This document shows, piece after piece, positions 6,271-11,766 of a stretch of DNA of 11,766 nucleotides (within the stretch, counting starts at the first letter, position 1; each line of letters begins with the position of its first letter). The notes below the pieces were generated by a model. It did no database searches, had not been told where the DNA came from, and saw nothing but the letters and a program-made list of their open reading frames with translations. The stretch is from Reyranella sp. (lineage in GTDB: Bacteria > Pseudomonadota > Alphaproteobacteria > Reyranellales > Reyranellaceae). Where the stretch lies: assembly GCA_004296815.1 (NCBI GenBank), contig SCVT01000379.1, positions 1 through 11,766 on the forward strand. Direction: 5' to 3'. Position numbers and translations under genes: made by a program.

Positions 6271-7395
6271 TCAGATGAACATGTCGAGCTGGTTGTAGTT
6301 CTTCAGCAGCGTCTGCCGCGTCGTCTCGTTCCAGCGGGCCTCGTCCTCGCGGCCCTGGAGCGGCTTGTAGACGTGCGGCGTCTCGTGCGGGAAGCGCTTG
6401 CGCCGCGCGTCGATGGCGAGCTGGATGATGCGCGCGCGCGCGTTGATGCGGTCGAGGTCGAAGGTCTCGATCGCGCCCTCCAGCCGCCGCGTCGTGACGC
6501 CGAGCACGCGCTTGCGCGGAAAGAAGCCGGCGTTGAGCGTCACCCGCCGGTCAGGCGAGGAGTTGGCGAACGAGCCGTGCAGCAGCTGGCGGTTGGTGAC
6601 GATCGTGTCGCCGGCGCCCGAGAGCATCGGCACCGCGCCCTCGATGCGGTCGGAGCCACACGCCGCCACCAGCTTCCGGATGTCGGCCTTGCCCTTCTTG
6701 TGGCTGCCCGGCAGCACCCACACGCAGTTGCCCGCGGTCGAGGGATAGAGCTGGGTCATGAAGTTGAAGCCGTGCGCGCCCTGGTCCCAGTCGGCGGCGT
6801 CCCAGTGCGTCGTGCCGTCCTGGTGCCACGCCACCGAGGGCCCGAGCCCCGGCTCCTTGACGAAGGTGACTTCGTTGTAGGGCACGAAGTCGTCGCCCAG
6901 GATCGACGCCGCGACGCCCAGCAGCCCGGGATGGCCGTAGAGCCGGAGCGCCGTGTCCATCAGGTGCAGGTTCCCGTGCAGCAGCTCGATCGTCCAGGCC
7001 GGGCCGCCGTCGCCCAGCGTCGGCTGCTGCATGGCGACCGGATGGCGGCCGTTGTTCTTGTCCGTCCCGCCGACCGGGTCGCTGAGCGGCTTGGCCCAGC
7101 GGTAGGGCGGCTTCACGATCCCGTCGGTGCGGTCCTTGTCGGCGTCGGGCGAGGCCGGCGCGCGCGCCAGCACGGCGTCGACATCGGCCCGCAGCTCGGC
7201 GAGCTCCTCGGGCCCCACGACGCCCTCGAACACGTAGAAGCCCACCGTCCAGTAGGCGTCGAGGATCGCCGGATCGAGCCTTCCGTCTCCGCCGAAGCGG
7301 ATCGGCCCGCGATTGCCCAGCGCCATCGCGCGCTCGATGCCGGCACGGGAATAGTCGCTCATCACTCGGACATGGTCGGCGGCGGTCATTTCCAT
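6271..7395 (-). CDS. Phytanoyl-CoA dioxygenase (PhyH) family protein
   Basis: 374 residues from ATG 7395, a non-heme Fe(II)/2-oxoglutarate-dependent oxygenase of the PhyH family. Iron-binding facial triad: His191 and Asp193 in AWHQDGTTHW, and His273 in NRQLLHGSFANSS; Arg283 or Arg284 in DRRVTLN is placed to hold 2-oxoglutarate. GFYVFEGVV (52-60) is the typical opening strand of PhyH proteins, and VWVLPGSHKKG (225-235) the characteristic loop. Members hydroxylate diverse small molecules, acyl-CoAs among them; the substrate here is unknown. GGAGAG at 7402-7407, 6 nt upstream, decides the start; the frame is open to 7548 but the extension looks non-coding (Pro/Ser/Arg-rich). The neighbour downstream is the flavoprotein, 2 nt away, so two oxygenase-like enzymes are made together. 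Confidence 0.92.
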   Translation of the reverse strand: MEMTAADHVRVMSDYSRAGIERAMALGNRGPIRFGGDGRLDPAILDAYWTVGFYVFEGVVGPEELAELRADVDAVLARAPASPDADKDRTDGIVKPPYRWAKPLSDPVGGTDKNNGRHPVAMQQPTLGDGGPAWTIELLHGNLHLMDTALRLYGHPGLLGVAASILGDDFVPYNEVTFVKEPGLGPSVAWHQDGTTHWDAADWDQGAHGFNFMTQLYPSTAGNCVWVLPGSHKKGKADIRKLVAACGSDRIEGAVPMLSGAGDTIVTNRQLLHGSFANSSPDRRVTLNAGFFPRKRVLGVTTRRLEGAIETFDLDRINARARIIQLAIDARRKRFPHETPHVYKPLQGREDEARWNETTRQTLLKNYNQLDMFI

Positions 7396-7401
7396 CGGCA
7401 G

Positions 7402-7407
7402 CTCTCC
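7402..7407 (-). promoter_or_regulatory. Ribosome binding site deciding the PhyH start
   Basis: GGAGAG on the minus strand, 6 nt before the ATG at 7395; it argues against the longer open frame that reaches 7548. Confidence 0.6.
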
Positions 7408-7424
7408 GCGGAAGGATGCGGGCG

Positions 7425-7454
7425 ACGATAACGCCTCGGTGCGGAGGCTTTCAA
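7425..7454 (-). promoter_or_regulatory. Possible sigma70-type promoter for the PhyH-flavoprotein pair
   Basis: On the minus strand TTGAAA (7449-7454) is followed after 18 nt by TATCGT (7425-7430), matching the sigma70 consensus at 5/6 and 4/6 positions. A start site near 7418 would leave a leader of about 23 nt holding the GGAGAG ribosome site. It lies in the only sizeable gap (7396-7490) of the minus-strand gene run between the SGNH/Nif11-like genes and the PhyH gene. Confidence 0.33.
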
Positions 7455-7490
7455 ATGCCGGTGCCGGCGGAGGCCCGCTCTGCGATGGCG

Positions 7491-7751
7491 TCAGCCCCCG
7501 CTGCGGTCGGGTTCCCATTCCCGCATGGGCGGACCGTCCGGCCCCCACACGCCCGTCCCTGAGAGGGCGTCGAGCTCGGCATCCGACAGGGATTTCGCGT
7601 AGGCCAGCACCTCGTCGGCCGTGAAGCGGTAGCCGTGCCGCGCCGCCACCGCGACGACGGCGGCGAGGCTGCGGTCCTTGGCGACCTCGGCCGCCAGGGC
7701 GGCATCGCTCTTGAAGGCGCGGGTGAAGCGCTCGACTTCGGACTGGCTCAT
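7491..7751 (-). CDS. Nif11-like leader-peptide family small protein
   Basis: An 86-residue protein whose first ~65 residues fit the Nif11/nitrile-hydratase-like leader peptide pattern: a first helix (SEVERFTRAFKSDAALAAEV), then VAARHGYRFTADEVLAYAK (35-53), then LSDAELDALSGTG (55-67) in the place of the family's ELSDEELEAVAGG. In the family this N-terminal part is recognised by RiPP-modifying enzymes and cut after a Gly-Gly-type site. Here the remaining tail (VWGPDGPPMREWEPDRSGG, 68-86) is rich in Pro, Trp and acidic residues, has no Cys and only one Ser, and ends in Gly-Gly, so it is not an ordinary lanthipeptide core. No radical SAM, LanM, YcaO or peptidase-ABC gene lies in the window. It follows the SGNH gene by 16 nt. 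The Nif11-like call is firm; precursor function is inference. Confidence 0.8.
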   Translation of the reverse strand: MSQSEVERFTRAFKSDAALAAEVAKDRSLAAVVAVAARHGYRFTADEVLAYAKSLSDAELDALSGTGVWGPDGPPMREWEPDRSGG

Positions 7752-7767
7752 GCCGCCCAGTATACGC

Positions 7768-8385
7768 TCAACGTTTCAGCCGCGCGATCAGCAGCTCGGC
7801 CTGCGGCAGCATGCGGGCCACGACCTGGTCGTAGCCCGCGGCATTGAAGTGCGCGACGCCCTGGCTGCGCATCTGCGGGTCGTTGGCGACGCGATATTGT
7901 GCATCGCCGTTGTTGGGGAAGTTGAAGTCGGTGTAGGCCGCCCCGTAGCGGTCGGCCATCGGCTGCATGTTGGTGCCGCGGAAGCCCACCAGCAGGATCT
8001 CCGCGCCCTTGCCCTTAATGCGGCCCAGCATCGTCTCGAGGTTGGCGCGGATCGTCGCCGGGTCGACCTTGGCGAAGGCGTCGTTGATGCCGTACTCGAC
8101 GATCACGATCTGCGTGCCGGCCGGGATCACGCGGTCCAGACGCGCCAGCCCGTCGGCGGTCTTGTCGCCGCTCACGCCTGCGTTGGTGACGGTGACATTG
8201 TGGCCCCGGGCGCGCAGCGCCTTCTCGAGCTTGGCCGGGTAGGCGTCGTAGCGCTCGACGCCCTGGCCGTAGGTGCTGCTGCCGCCGAAGGCCACGATGC
8301 GGATCGGCTGCTGCGCCGAAGCCGCCGACACGCCTAGTGATACGCCGGCCAGGGCCAGCGCAAGTGCGAGCAGGATCCTGATCAT
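7768..8385 (-). CDS. Secreted SGNH/GDSL-type hydrolase
   Basis: 205 residues: Sec signal peptide (1-24, ending SAASA before QQP) and a compact SGNH esterase domain like TesA/arylesterase. Block I FGGSSTYG (33-40) with nucleophile Ser36; block II NAGVSGD (68-74) with oxyanion Gly; block III YGINDA (98-103) with Asn101; block V GVAHFNAAGY (176-185) with His179. Two usual acidic residues are replaced: the GDS Asp is Gly35, and the DxxH triad Asp is Gly176, so catalysis would rely on a Ser-His dyad or another acid. Expected role is hydrolysis of acyl or acetyl esters in the periplasm; substrate unknown. The ATG at 8385 follows the lipoprotein stop by 7 nt, with GAGG (8391-8394) overlapping that stop, so the two are translationally coupled. 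TesA-like enzymes are a little shorter or equal. Confidence 0.88.
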   Translation of the reverse strand: MIRILLALALALAGVSLGVSAASAQQPIRIVAFGGSSTYGQGVERYDAYPAKLEKALRARGHNVTVTNAGVSGDKTADGLARLDRVIPAGTQIVIVEYGINDAFAKVDPATIRANLETMLGRIKGKGAEILLVGFRGTNMQPMADRYGAAYTDFNFPNNGDAQYRVANDPQMRSQGVAHFNAAGYDQVVARMLPQAELLIARLKR

Positions 8386-8392
8386 GTGAACC

Positions 8393-9016
8393 TCAGCGGA
8401 TGTTGGCGTCGAACGCGGCGTAGAACTGGTCCATCGCCTGCTGTAGCGCGCGCATGTCGGTGGCGTAGGCGCACTCGGAGCCCGGGCAGCGGTTGTTGTC
8501 GAGGCCCTTGCCCTTGAGCGACACGATGCGCTGCAGGTTGGGCGTCAGGATGTCGACGTCGATGTCGTAACCGAACGTCGTGCCGGTGCTCGCGGGCTTC
8601 TGGATCGCGATGTCGATCACGCCGATATAGTCGTAGCGGCCTGCGGTTGCCTTGCGGAAATCGTCGACCAGCTCGACCCGCGCGAACTTCGACTGGAATT
8701 TCTTGATGATCTGGCCGTTGAAGTAGTCCGGTCGGCCGCGGCGGTCGATGTCGCCGGAGTACATGTAGCCGCCGCCCTTCATCGCCGCGATCACCGCCTC
8801 GACATACTCGTACTGCTTCTCGCTCGAGTCCGAGACGACCAGCGCGACCGACTTGCCGCGCGCCTGGATCGGCGGCTGGATCGGGGACTGCGCCGGCTGC
8901 GCGCCGCCCGGCGTCAGCCCCTGGTAGGCATTGAAGCGCGGCGGCTGCGGCGGCAGCAGGGTGCAGGCCGGGGCGAGTGCGAGGAGCGCGAGAACGGCCA
9001 GGATCCGATGGTTCAT
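8393..9016 (-). CDS. Lipoprotein of unknown family, distant paralogue of the 10170-10784 protein
   Basis: 207 residues with a lipoprotein signal (MNHRILAVLALLALAPAC, Cys18; LAPA-C is a slightly poor lipobox) and Thr at +2, which favours the outer membrane. A Pro/Gln-rich linker (about 21-52) precedes an alpha/beta domain: SVALVVSDSSEKQYEYVEAV, YFNGQIIKKFQSKFARVEL, YDYIGVIDIAI, DIDVDILTPN and a C-terminal helix MRALQQAMDQFYAAF. The same order of elements occurs in the upstream lipoprotein, for example YFNGQIIKKFQSKF against YFAGRTLDLLKSRF. Cys177 and Cys182 may pair. The start is decided by AAGGAG at 9025-9030, 8 nt upstream, and by the signal peptide; the frame is open to 9193 but that stretch overlaps the upstream gene. 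I recognise no named family; the fold suggestion (small alpha/beta periplasmic lipoprotein, loosely CsgG/YajG-like) is speculation. Confidence 0.85.
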   Translation of the reverse strand: MNHRILAVLALLALAPACTLLPPQPPRFNAYQGLTPGGAQPAQSPIQPPIQARGKSVALVVSDSSEKQYEYVEAVIAAMKGGGYMYSGDIDRRGRPDYFNGQIIKKFQSKFARVELVDDFRKATAGRYDYIGVIDIAIQKPASTGTTFGYDIDVDILTPNLQRIVSLKGKGLDNNRCPGSECAYATDMRALQQAMDQFYAAFDANIR

Positions 9017-9020
9017 GCTG

Positions 9021-10148
9021 CTATCTCCTTCGATTGTCGCCGCCGGTGCCGGTGATGTCGCTCGGCACCGTGCGCGGTGCCACGTAGCCCGGCCCGCCCT
9101 GACCGTAGGTCGAGCGGGCGCGCTGGTTGATGGTGCTGAACCGGTTGCTCTGCATGATCTGGCCGCCGGCCAGCGGTGCGTAGACGCCGGCAACCCCCAT
9201 CGCGAACCCCGCGGCGGTGAAGGCGAAGTTCATCACCTCGTCGATGTTGAAGGCGTTGGCCGCAGCGGCCGCCATCTGGTCGGGCGAGCTGGGCGCGGTG
9301 CCGCAGTCGACGCCGCTCAGGCAGCGGCTGAAGGACCCCTTTGCCAGCCGACCCGTCTGGCGCTCGGGCAGGCTCATGTCGCCGGCCTGGGCGATCTGGT
9401 GCATGACGCCGTCGCAGTTGGCGCGCAGCGCCTGGTACGCCGCTGCCGCCCTGGTGCCGTCGTTGCGGTCCGCCGCTTCGAGGAACTGGTTGAGCTGCGT
9501 CTTGCACGCTGCCGTCAGGCCGTCGGCCGGATTGGGCGGCGGCGCGCTTCTGCGGCTGCCATCGCCTTGTGGTGGAGGCGCGGCACGCTCGGCGATCGTC
9601 GGCCCCATCTGCCCCTGCGGGATCGGGTGCGAGAGCATGCACTGCCCGGTGATGCCCGCGCAGTCCTTGCTGCCGGTACTGCGCGCCGTATTGATGGCGC
9701 ACATTGTTGTGTGTGATGCGCAGAGCATGACGCGATAGCATTCGAGGAAAGCCTCGTTCTGCGGCATCGGCCTCGGGCTGAGCGGAATCCCGCAGTTGAA
9801 GAAGGCCTTGGTGCCTTCCATGCGCCAGCGAGGGTCGTTGGGGGTCAGGTACTTGTGAAAGTCATGCGCGCTGTCGCGATTGAACTTGCCGGTGTCGATG
9901 CCGGTCCAGCCCGACGGCCCTTGGACCGGCGCGGCGCCGGGGCTTCCCTGGCCGTAGTTTTCGAGGCCCATCACGTCGGTGAGCTGGGTCATCAGCTTGT
10001 TGTTCTTGGCGCACTCGCCGGCGACGTTCGCGAGCGCCTTCAGCGTGCGCTGATAGTCGTTGATGCACTGCTGCGCGTCGGCGGTGCCCGCCGCCATCAG
10101 GCACGCCGCGACCGTCGCCGCGGCAAGTGTCCGTAGGTTCACCCACAT
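9021..10148 (-). CDS. Secreted Cys-rich protein of unknown family (copy 2 of a tandem pair)
   Basis: 375 residues. A signal peptide (1-25, ending TADA before QQC) is followed by a mature chain with 12 cysteines (28, 46, 119, 137, 143, 150, 163, 170, 215, 245, 276, 282), likely disulphide-bonded in the periplasm. Regions: a helix flanked by Cys28 and Cys46; a conserved core (77-186: TGIDTGKFNRDSAHDF, FNCGIPLSPR, LEC, GSKDC, HPIPQGQMGPTIA); a Pro-rich linker (187-208); a helical hairpin between Cys215 and Cys245; a hydrophobic Ala/Gly segment (305-328) that might enter a membrane; and a tail with RSTYGQG (345-351) and SDITG. The 10799-11766 protein is a clear paralogue. AGGAGGG at 10156-10162 is 7 nt before the ATG, and the stop overlaps the next gene's ribosome site. 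No enzyme motif found; function unknown. Confidence 0.86.
   Translation of the reverse strand: MWVNLRTLAAATVAACLMAAGTADAQQCINDYQRTLKALANVAGECAKNNKLMTQLTDVMGLENYGQGSPGAAPVQGPSGWTGIDTGKFNRDSAHDFHKYLTPNDPRWRMEGTKAFFNCGIPLSPRPMPQNEAFLECYRVMLCASHTTMCAINTARSTGSKDCAGITGQCMLSHPIPQGQMGPTIAERAAPPPQGDGSRRSAPPPNPADGLTAACKTQLNQFLEAADRNDGTRAAAAYQALRANCDGVMHQIAQAGDMSLPERQTGRLAKGSFSRCLSGVDCGTAPSSPDQMAAAAANAFNIDEVMNFAFTAAGFAMGVAGVYAPLAGGQIMQSNRFSTINQRARSTYGQGGPGYVAPRTVPSDITGTGGDNRRR
9023..9030 (-). promoter_or_regulatory. Ribosome binding site of the 9016 lipoprotein, overlapping the upstream stop
   Basis: AAGGAGAT on the minus strand, with AAGGAG 8 nt before ATG 9016. It runs into the TAG stop (9021-9023) of the upstream Cys-rich gene, implying coupled translation of the two. 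Confidence 0.72.
9591..9925 (-). repeat. Diverged direct repeat, downstream copy (paralogous Cys-rich core)
   Basis: The DNA at 9591-9925 matches 11429-11766 in the same orientation. Alignment is gap-free over 9591-9830 at a 1838 nt offset, then shows one extra codon in the upstream copy (offset 1841 from 9901). The match encodes the conserved Cys-rich core. Runs such as the one around HPIPQGQMGPTIA are nearly identical. It marks an old tandem duplication rather than a mobile element. Confidence 0.8.
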
Positions 10149-10155
10149 CGCCTGG

Positions 10156-10162
10156 CCCTCCT
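10156..10162 (-). promoter_or_regulatory. Ribosome binding site of the downstream Cys-rich gene
   Basis: AGGAGGG on the minus strand, 7 nt before the ATG at 10148, within the 21-nt gap after the lipoprotein stop. Confidence 0.75.
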
Positions 10163-10169
10163 GTGCGCC

Positions 10170-10784
10170 TTAGCGCACGTACTGCGCCATCTTGGCCTGG
10201 ATCTCCGCCAGCGCCTGGTCGATCGACTTCTGCACGCCCATCTCGAAGGTGCCGACCGACGTCCGGTACGAGCCCTGGCCGGAGATCTTCGAGACCGGGT
10301 TCATCGCCGAATTGAAGAAGTAGAAGTCGAGCTCGACCCGCGTGGTGCGGTCGCCGTGCGGCTGCATCGGCATGTACTTCATGTCGACCAGGATCACGCT
10401 CTTCTTGCCGGTCGAGACCGCCTCGTTGAAGTCGTGGATCTTGGTGGCGCTGGGGAAGCGGCTCTTCAGCAGGTCGAGCGTGCGGCCCGCGAAGTAGACC
10501 GGGTCGTTGTCGGCCACCGCCACCGTGTTGGTCAGCGACGCCGGCACCCGCGCCGCCCAGTATTCGGAGTTGTTCTTGATGTAGACCATGTAGGTCTCGA
10601 CGTTCTCGCTGAAGATCACGCCGACCGGCGCGGCCACCGTGACCGGCACGTTGGCCGGCACGCCCGCGGAGCTCTGGTTGTAGATGCCCTTGAAGGCGTC
10701 GGGGCTGTACACCGGGTTGGGGATTCCCGAGCAAGCACCAAGGCTCGCCAGCAGGCCCGCGAGGGCCAGTACGCGTCTCATCAT
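10170..10784 (-). CDS. Lipoprotein of unknown family, partner of the upstream Cys-rich gene
   Basis: 204 residues. Signal MMRRVLALAGLLASLGAC has a good lipobox (LGAC, Cys18) with Ser at +2, predicting the outer membrane. The mature protein has a short linker and an alpha/beta domain: VGVIFSENVETYMVYI (54-69), YFAGRTLDLLKSRF (97-110), KSVILVDMKY (128-137), TTRVELDFYFFNS (147-159), ISGQGSY (167-173) and a C-terminal amphipathic helix SIDQALAEIQAKMAQY (187-202). No catalytic motif stands out. Element order matches the 8393-9016 lipoprotein, so I infer common ancestry, though identity is low. The start is set by GGGAG at 10791-10795, 6 nt before the first ATG; a second ATG follows directly. It begins 14 nt after the upstream Cys-rich gene and ends 21 nt before the next, so each Cys-rich gene is followed by its own lipoprotein. 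Confidence 0.85.
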   Translation of the reverse strand: MMRRVLALAGLLASLGACSGIPNPVYSPDAFKGIYNQSSAGVPANVPVTVAAPVGVIFSENVETYMVYIKNNSEYWAARVPASLTNTVAVADNDPVYFAGRTLDLLKSRFPSATKIHDFNEAVSTGKKSVILVDMKYMPMQPHGDRTTRVELDFYFFNSAMNPVSKISGQGSYRTSVGTFEMGVQKSIDQALAEIQAKMAQYVR

Positions 10785-10790
10785 CTCTCT

Positions 10791-10795
10791 CTCCC
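10791..10795 (-). promoter_or_regulatory. Ribosome binding site of the 10784 lipoprotein
   Basis: GGGAG followed by AGAGAG and then ATGATG. It supports the first ATG (10784) with 6 nt spacing, although the second ATG is at 9 nt and also usable. It rejects the longer frame reaching 11081. Confidence 0.55.
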
Positions 10796-10798
10796 GAT

Positions 10799-11766
10799 TT
10801 ACTTGATGCCGGTGATCGTGCTGGGCCGGTTGGTCGTCGGCGGCCCCGAAGGCGCACCCTGGCCGTAGGTGCTGCGCACCGGGCCCGGCCCGATGCTGTT
10901 CATGTTGGTGCCGCCGCCACCGCCGCTGACGGCGCCACCGCTGCCCTGCGGCATAGCCATCATCATGCCGCCGGCCAGCATCGAGCCGAGCTGCAGGCCG
11001 ATGCCGATCGAATGGCTGAACAGTGCCGCCGCCGCCTGCGGCGAGGTGCCCTGCTTGAGCTGCTGCACCCGCGCCGCGCATTCTGCAGGGGAGGCGTCAC
11101 AGGCGCCGATCGTGGCGTCCGACAACGGCGCCTCGCCCCGCCTCTGGAAGCGCGGATCGCCGCCCTGTGCGGCCTGCTGCGGCATCGGCCGGTCGACCTT
11201 GTCGAGCACGCCGCAGCCGCCGGCCGCCTTCAGCGCGTTGTAGCCCGCCAGGGACCGCGCACCCTCATTGGCCTGCGCCGCCTGCACGTAGTTCATCACC
11301 AGCTGCTGGCACTGCGCCGACATCTGCGGCTGCTGCGGTGCGGGCGGCGGCGTGAGCGGTGCGCTCCCGCCGTCACCGCCGCCGCGGGGAACGTGCGACG
11401 CCGGCGGCTGCAGGGACGGTGGCGCGACGGCGATGGTCGGCCCCATCTGGCCCTGCGGGATCGGGTGCTGCGCCATGCACTGCTCGGTGATGCCCTTGCA
11501 GTCTTTGCTGCCGGTCGCCCGTGCGGTGTGGATGCCGCAGGCAGTCGTCGTCGCTGCGCACACATAGATGCGCGCGCATTCGAGGAACGACTCGTTCTGC
11601 GGCAGCGCCCGCGGGCTGAGCGGCACGCCGCAGTTGAACATCACCTTGCCGCCCTCGAAGTGCCAGCGCGCGTCGGTGCCCTTGGGCTTGTACGTCTCGA
11701 AATCGTGCGCGCTGTTGCGGTCGAACTTGCCGGTATCGATGCCGGCCCAGCCCGGTGCGCCCTGGA
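10799..11766 (-). CDS. Secreted Cys-rich protein of unknown family (copy 1; N-terminus beyond window)
   Basis: The 5' end lies off the right edge; about 321 residues are visible. The frame stays open to the edge and carries the paralogous core from QGAPGWAGIDTGKF and RNSAHDF onward, so the start is not the internal ATG near 11644. Visible parts: FNCGVPLSPR, LEC, GSKDCKGITEQC and HPIPQGQMGPTIA, about 70% identical to the 9021-10148 protein over an 80-residue block; a longer Pro/Gly-rich linker; a helical hairpin between two Cys; a Met/Gly/Ala-rich hydrophobic segment (GSMLAGGMMMAMPQG); a glycine run (SGGGGGTN); and the tail RSTYGQGAP then PSTITGIK. Ten Cys are visible and all have counterparts in the same order in the copy. 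It ends 14 nt before its lipoprotein partner. Function unknown; no enzyme motif. Confidence 0.83.
   Translation of the reverse strand, partial: QGAPGWAGIDTGKFDRNSAHDFETYKPKGTDARWHFEGGKVMFNCGVPLSPRALPQNESFLECARIYVCAATTTACGIHTARATGSKDCKGITEQCMAQHPIPQGQMGPTIAVAPPSLQPPASHVPRGGGDGGSAPLTPPPAPQQPQMSAQCQQLVMNYVQAAQANEGARSLAGYNALKAAGGCGVLDKVDRPMPQQAAQGGDPRFQRRGEAPLSDATIGACDASPAECAARVQQLKQGTSPQAAAALFSHSIGIGLQLGSMLAGGMMMAMPQGSGGAVSGGGGGTNMNSIGPGPVRSTYGQGAPSGPPTTNRPSTITGIK
11429..11766 (-). repeat. Diverged direct repeat, upstream copy (paralogous Cys-rich core)
   Basis: Counterpart of 9591-9925, same orientation, with one extra codon near 11690. The match reaches the window edge and probably continues outside it. 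Confidence 0.8.

Noticed and set aside
7396..7548. Longer start for the PhyH gene (to 7548)
   Set aside because: The extra 51 residues are Pro/Ser/Arg-rich, overlap the 3' end of the Nif11-like gene, and GGAGAG is well placed for ATG 7395.
7491..7751. Lanthipeptide or thiopeptide precursor
   Set aside because: The tail has no Cys and one Ser only, and no LanM, YcaO or radical SAM gene lies in the window; kept only as a Nif11-like leader-type protein.
9017..9193. Longer frame for the 9016 lipoprotein gene
   Set aside because: It would lie inside the upstream Cys-rich gene and remove the lipoprotein signal from the N-terminus. AAGGAG supports ATG 9016. The extension of the 10784 lipoprotein to 11081 is rejected for the same reason.
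1..11766. tRNA, rRNA, CRISPR, insertion sequence or attachment site
   Set aside because: I saw no tRNA-like cloverleaf, no short regularly spaced repeats, no terminal inverted repeats and no transposase or integrase motif. The only repeat is the protein-coding tandem paralogy.

Overview
The window is GC-rich chromosomal DNA, roughly two-thirds G+C by eye, densely packed with genes. It has no rRNA, tRNA, CRISPR or IS element that I could recognise. The gene mix points to a heterotrophic alphaproteobacterium: an N-acyl-D-amino-acid deacylase-type amidohydrolase, an orphan hybrid PAS histidine kinase, a PhyH dioxygenase beside an acyl-CoA-dehydrogenase-like flavoenzyme, an SGNH hydrolase, and a GH25 lipoprotein with a twin-arginine-like signal. 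A Rhodospirillales or Hyphomicrobiales relative is plausible, but this is inference from gene content and not a phylogenetic result.

Left part (1-3432). A truncated amidohydrolase gene on the minus strand (1-494) diverges from a plus-strand GH25 lysozyme-like lipoprotein (621-1439). A small STAS/SpoIIAA-like gene on the minus strand (1450-1863) converges on the GH25 gene and diverges from an SDR oxidoreductase (1921-2670). The 57 bp between these last two genes carries a perfect TATAAT on the minus strand. A secreted histidine phosphatase (2758-3432) follows.

Right part (3443-11766). Every gene is on the minus strand, so transcription runs from high to low coordinates. At the upstream end is a tight gene run: a secreted Cys-rich protein (cut by the window edge), a lipoprotein, a second secreted Cys-rich protein, a second lipoprotein, an SGNH hydrolase and a small Nif11-like leader-peptide protein, with gaps of 14, 21, 4, 7 and 16 nt. 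The two Cys-rich proteins are clear paralogues (about 70% identical over an 80-residue block). The two lipoproteins also look like distant paralogues, so the locus seems to be a tandem duplication of a two-gene secreted-protein/lipoprotein module. I recognise no named family for any of these four proteins, and this is the best candidate for an undescribed envelope system. After a 95-nt gap with a possible promoter come a PhyH-type dioxygenase and a group-D-like flavoprotein (2 nt apart), then a hybrid histidine kinase whose true start cannot be assigned in the sequence as given.

How the genes may work together: the 7491-11766 run encodes almost only exported products (two soluble Cys-rich proteins, two lipoproteins with outer-membrane-type +2 residues, and one periplasmic hydrolase). 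An envelope or secreted assembly is therefore likely, with its upstream members outside the window. PhyH plus flavoprotein is best read as a small oxidative catabolic or tailoring pair.
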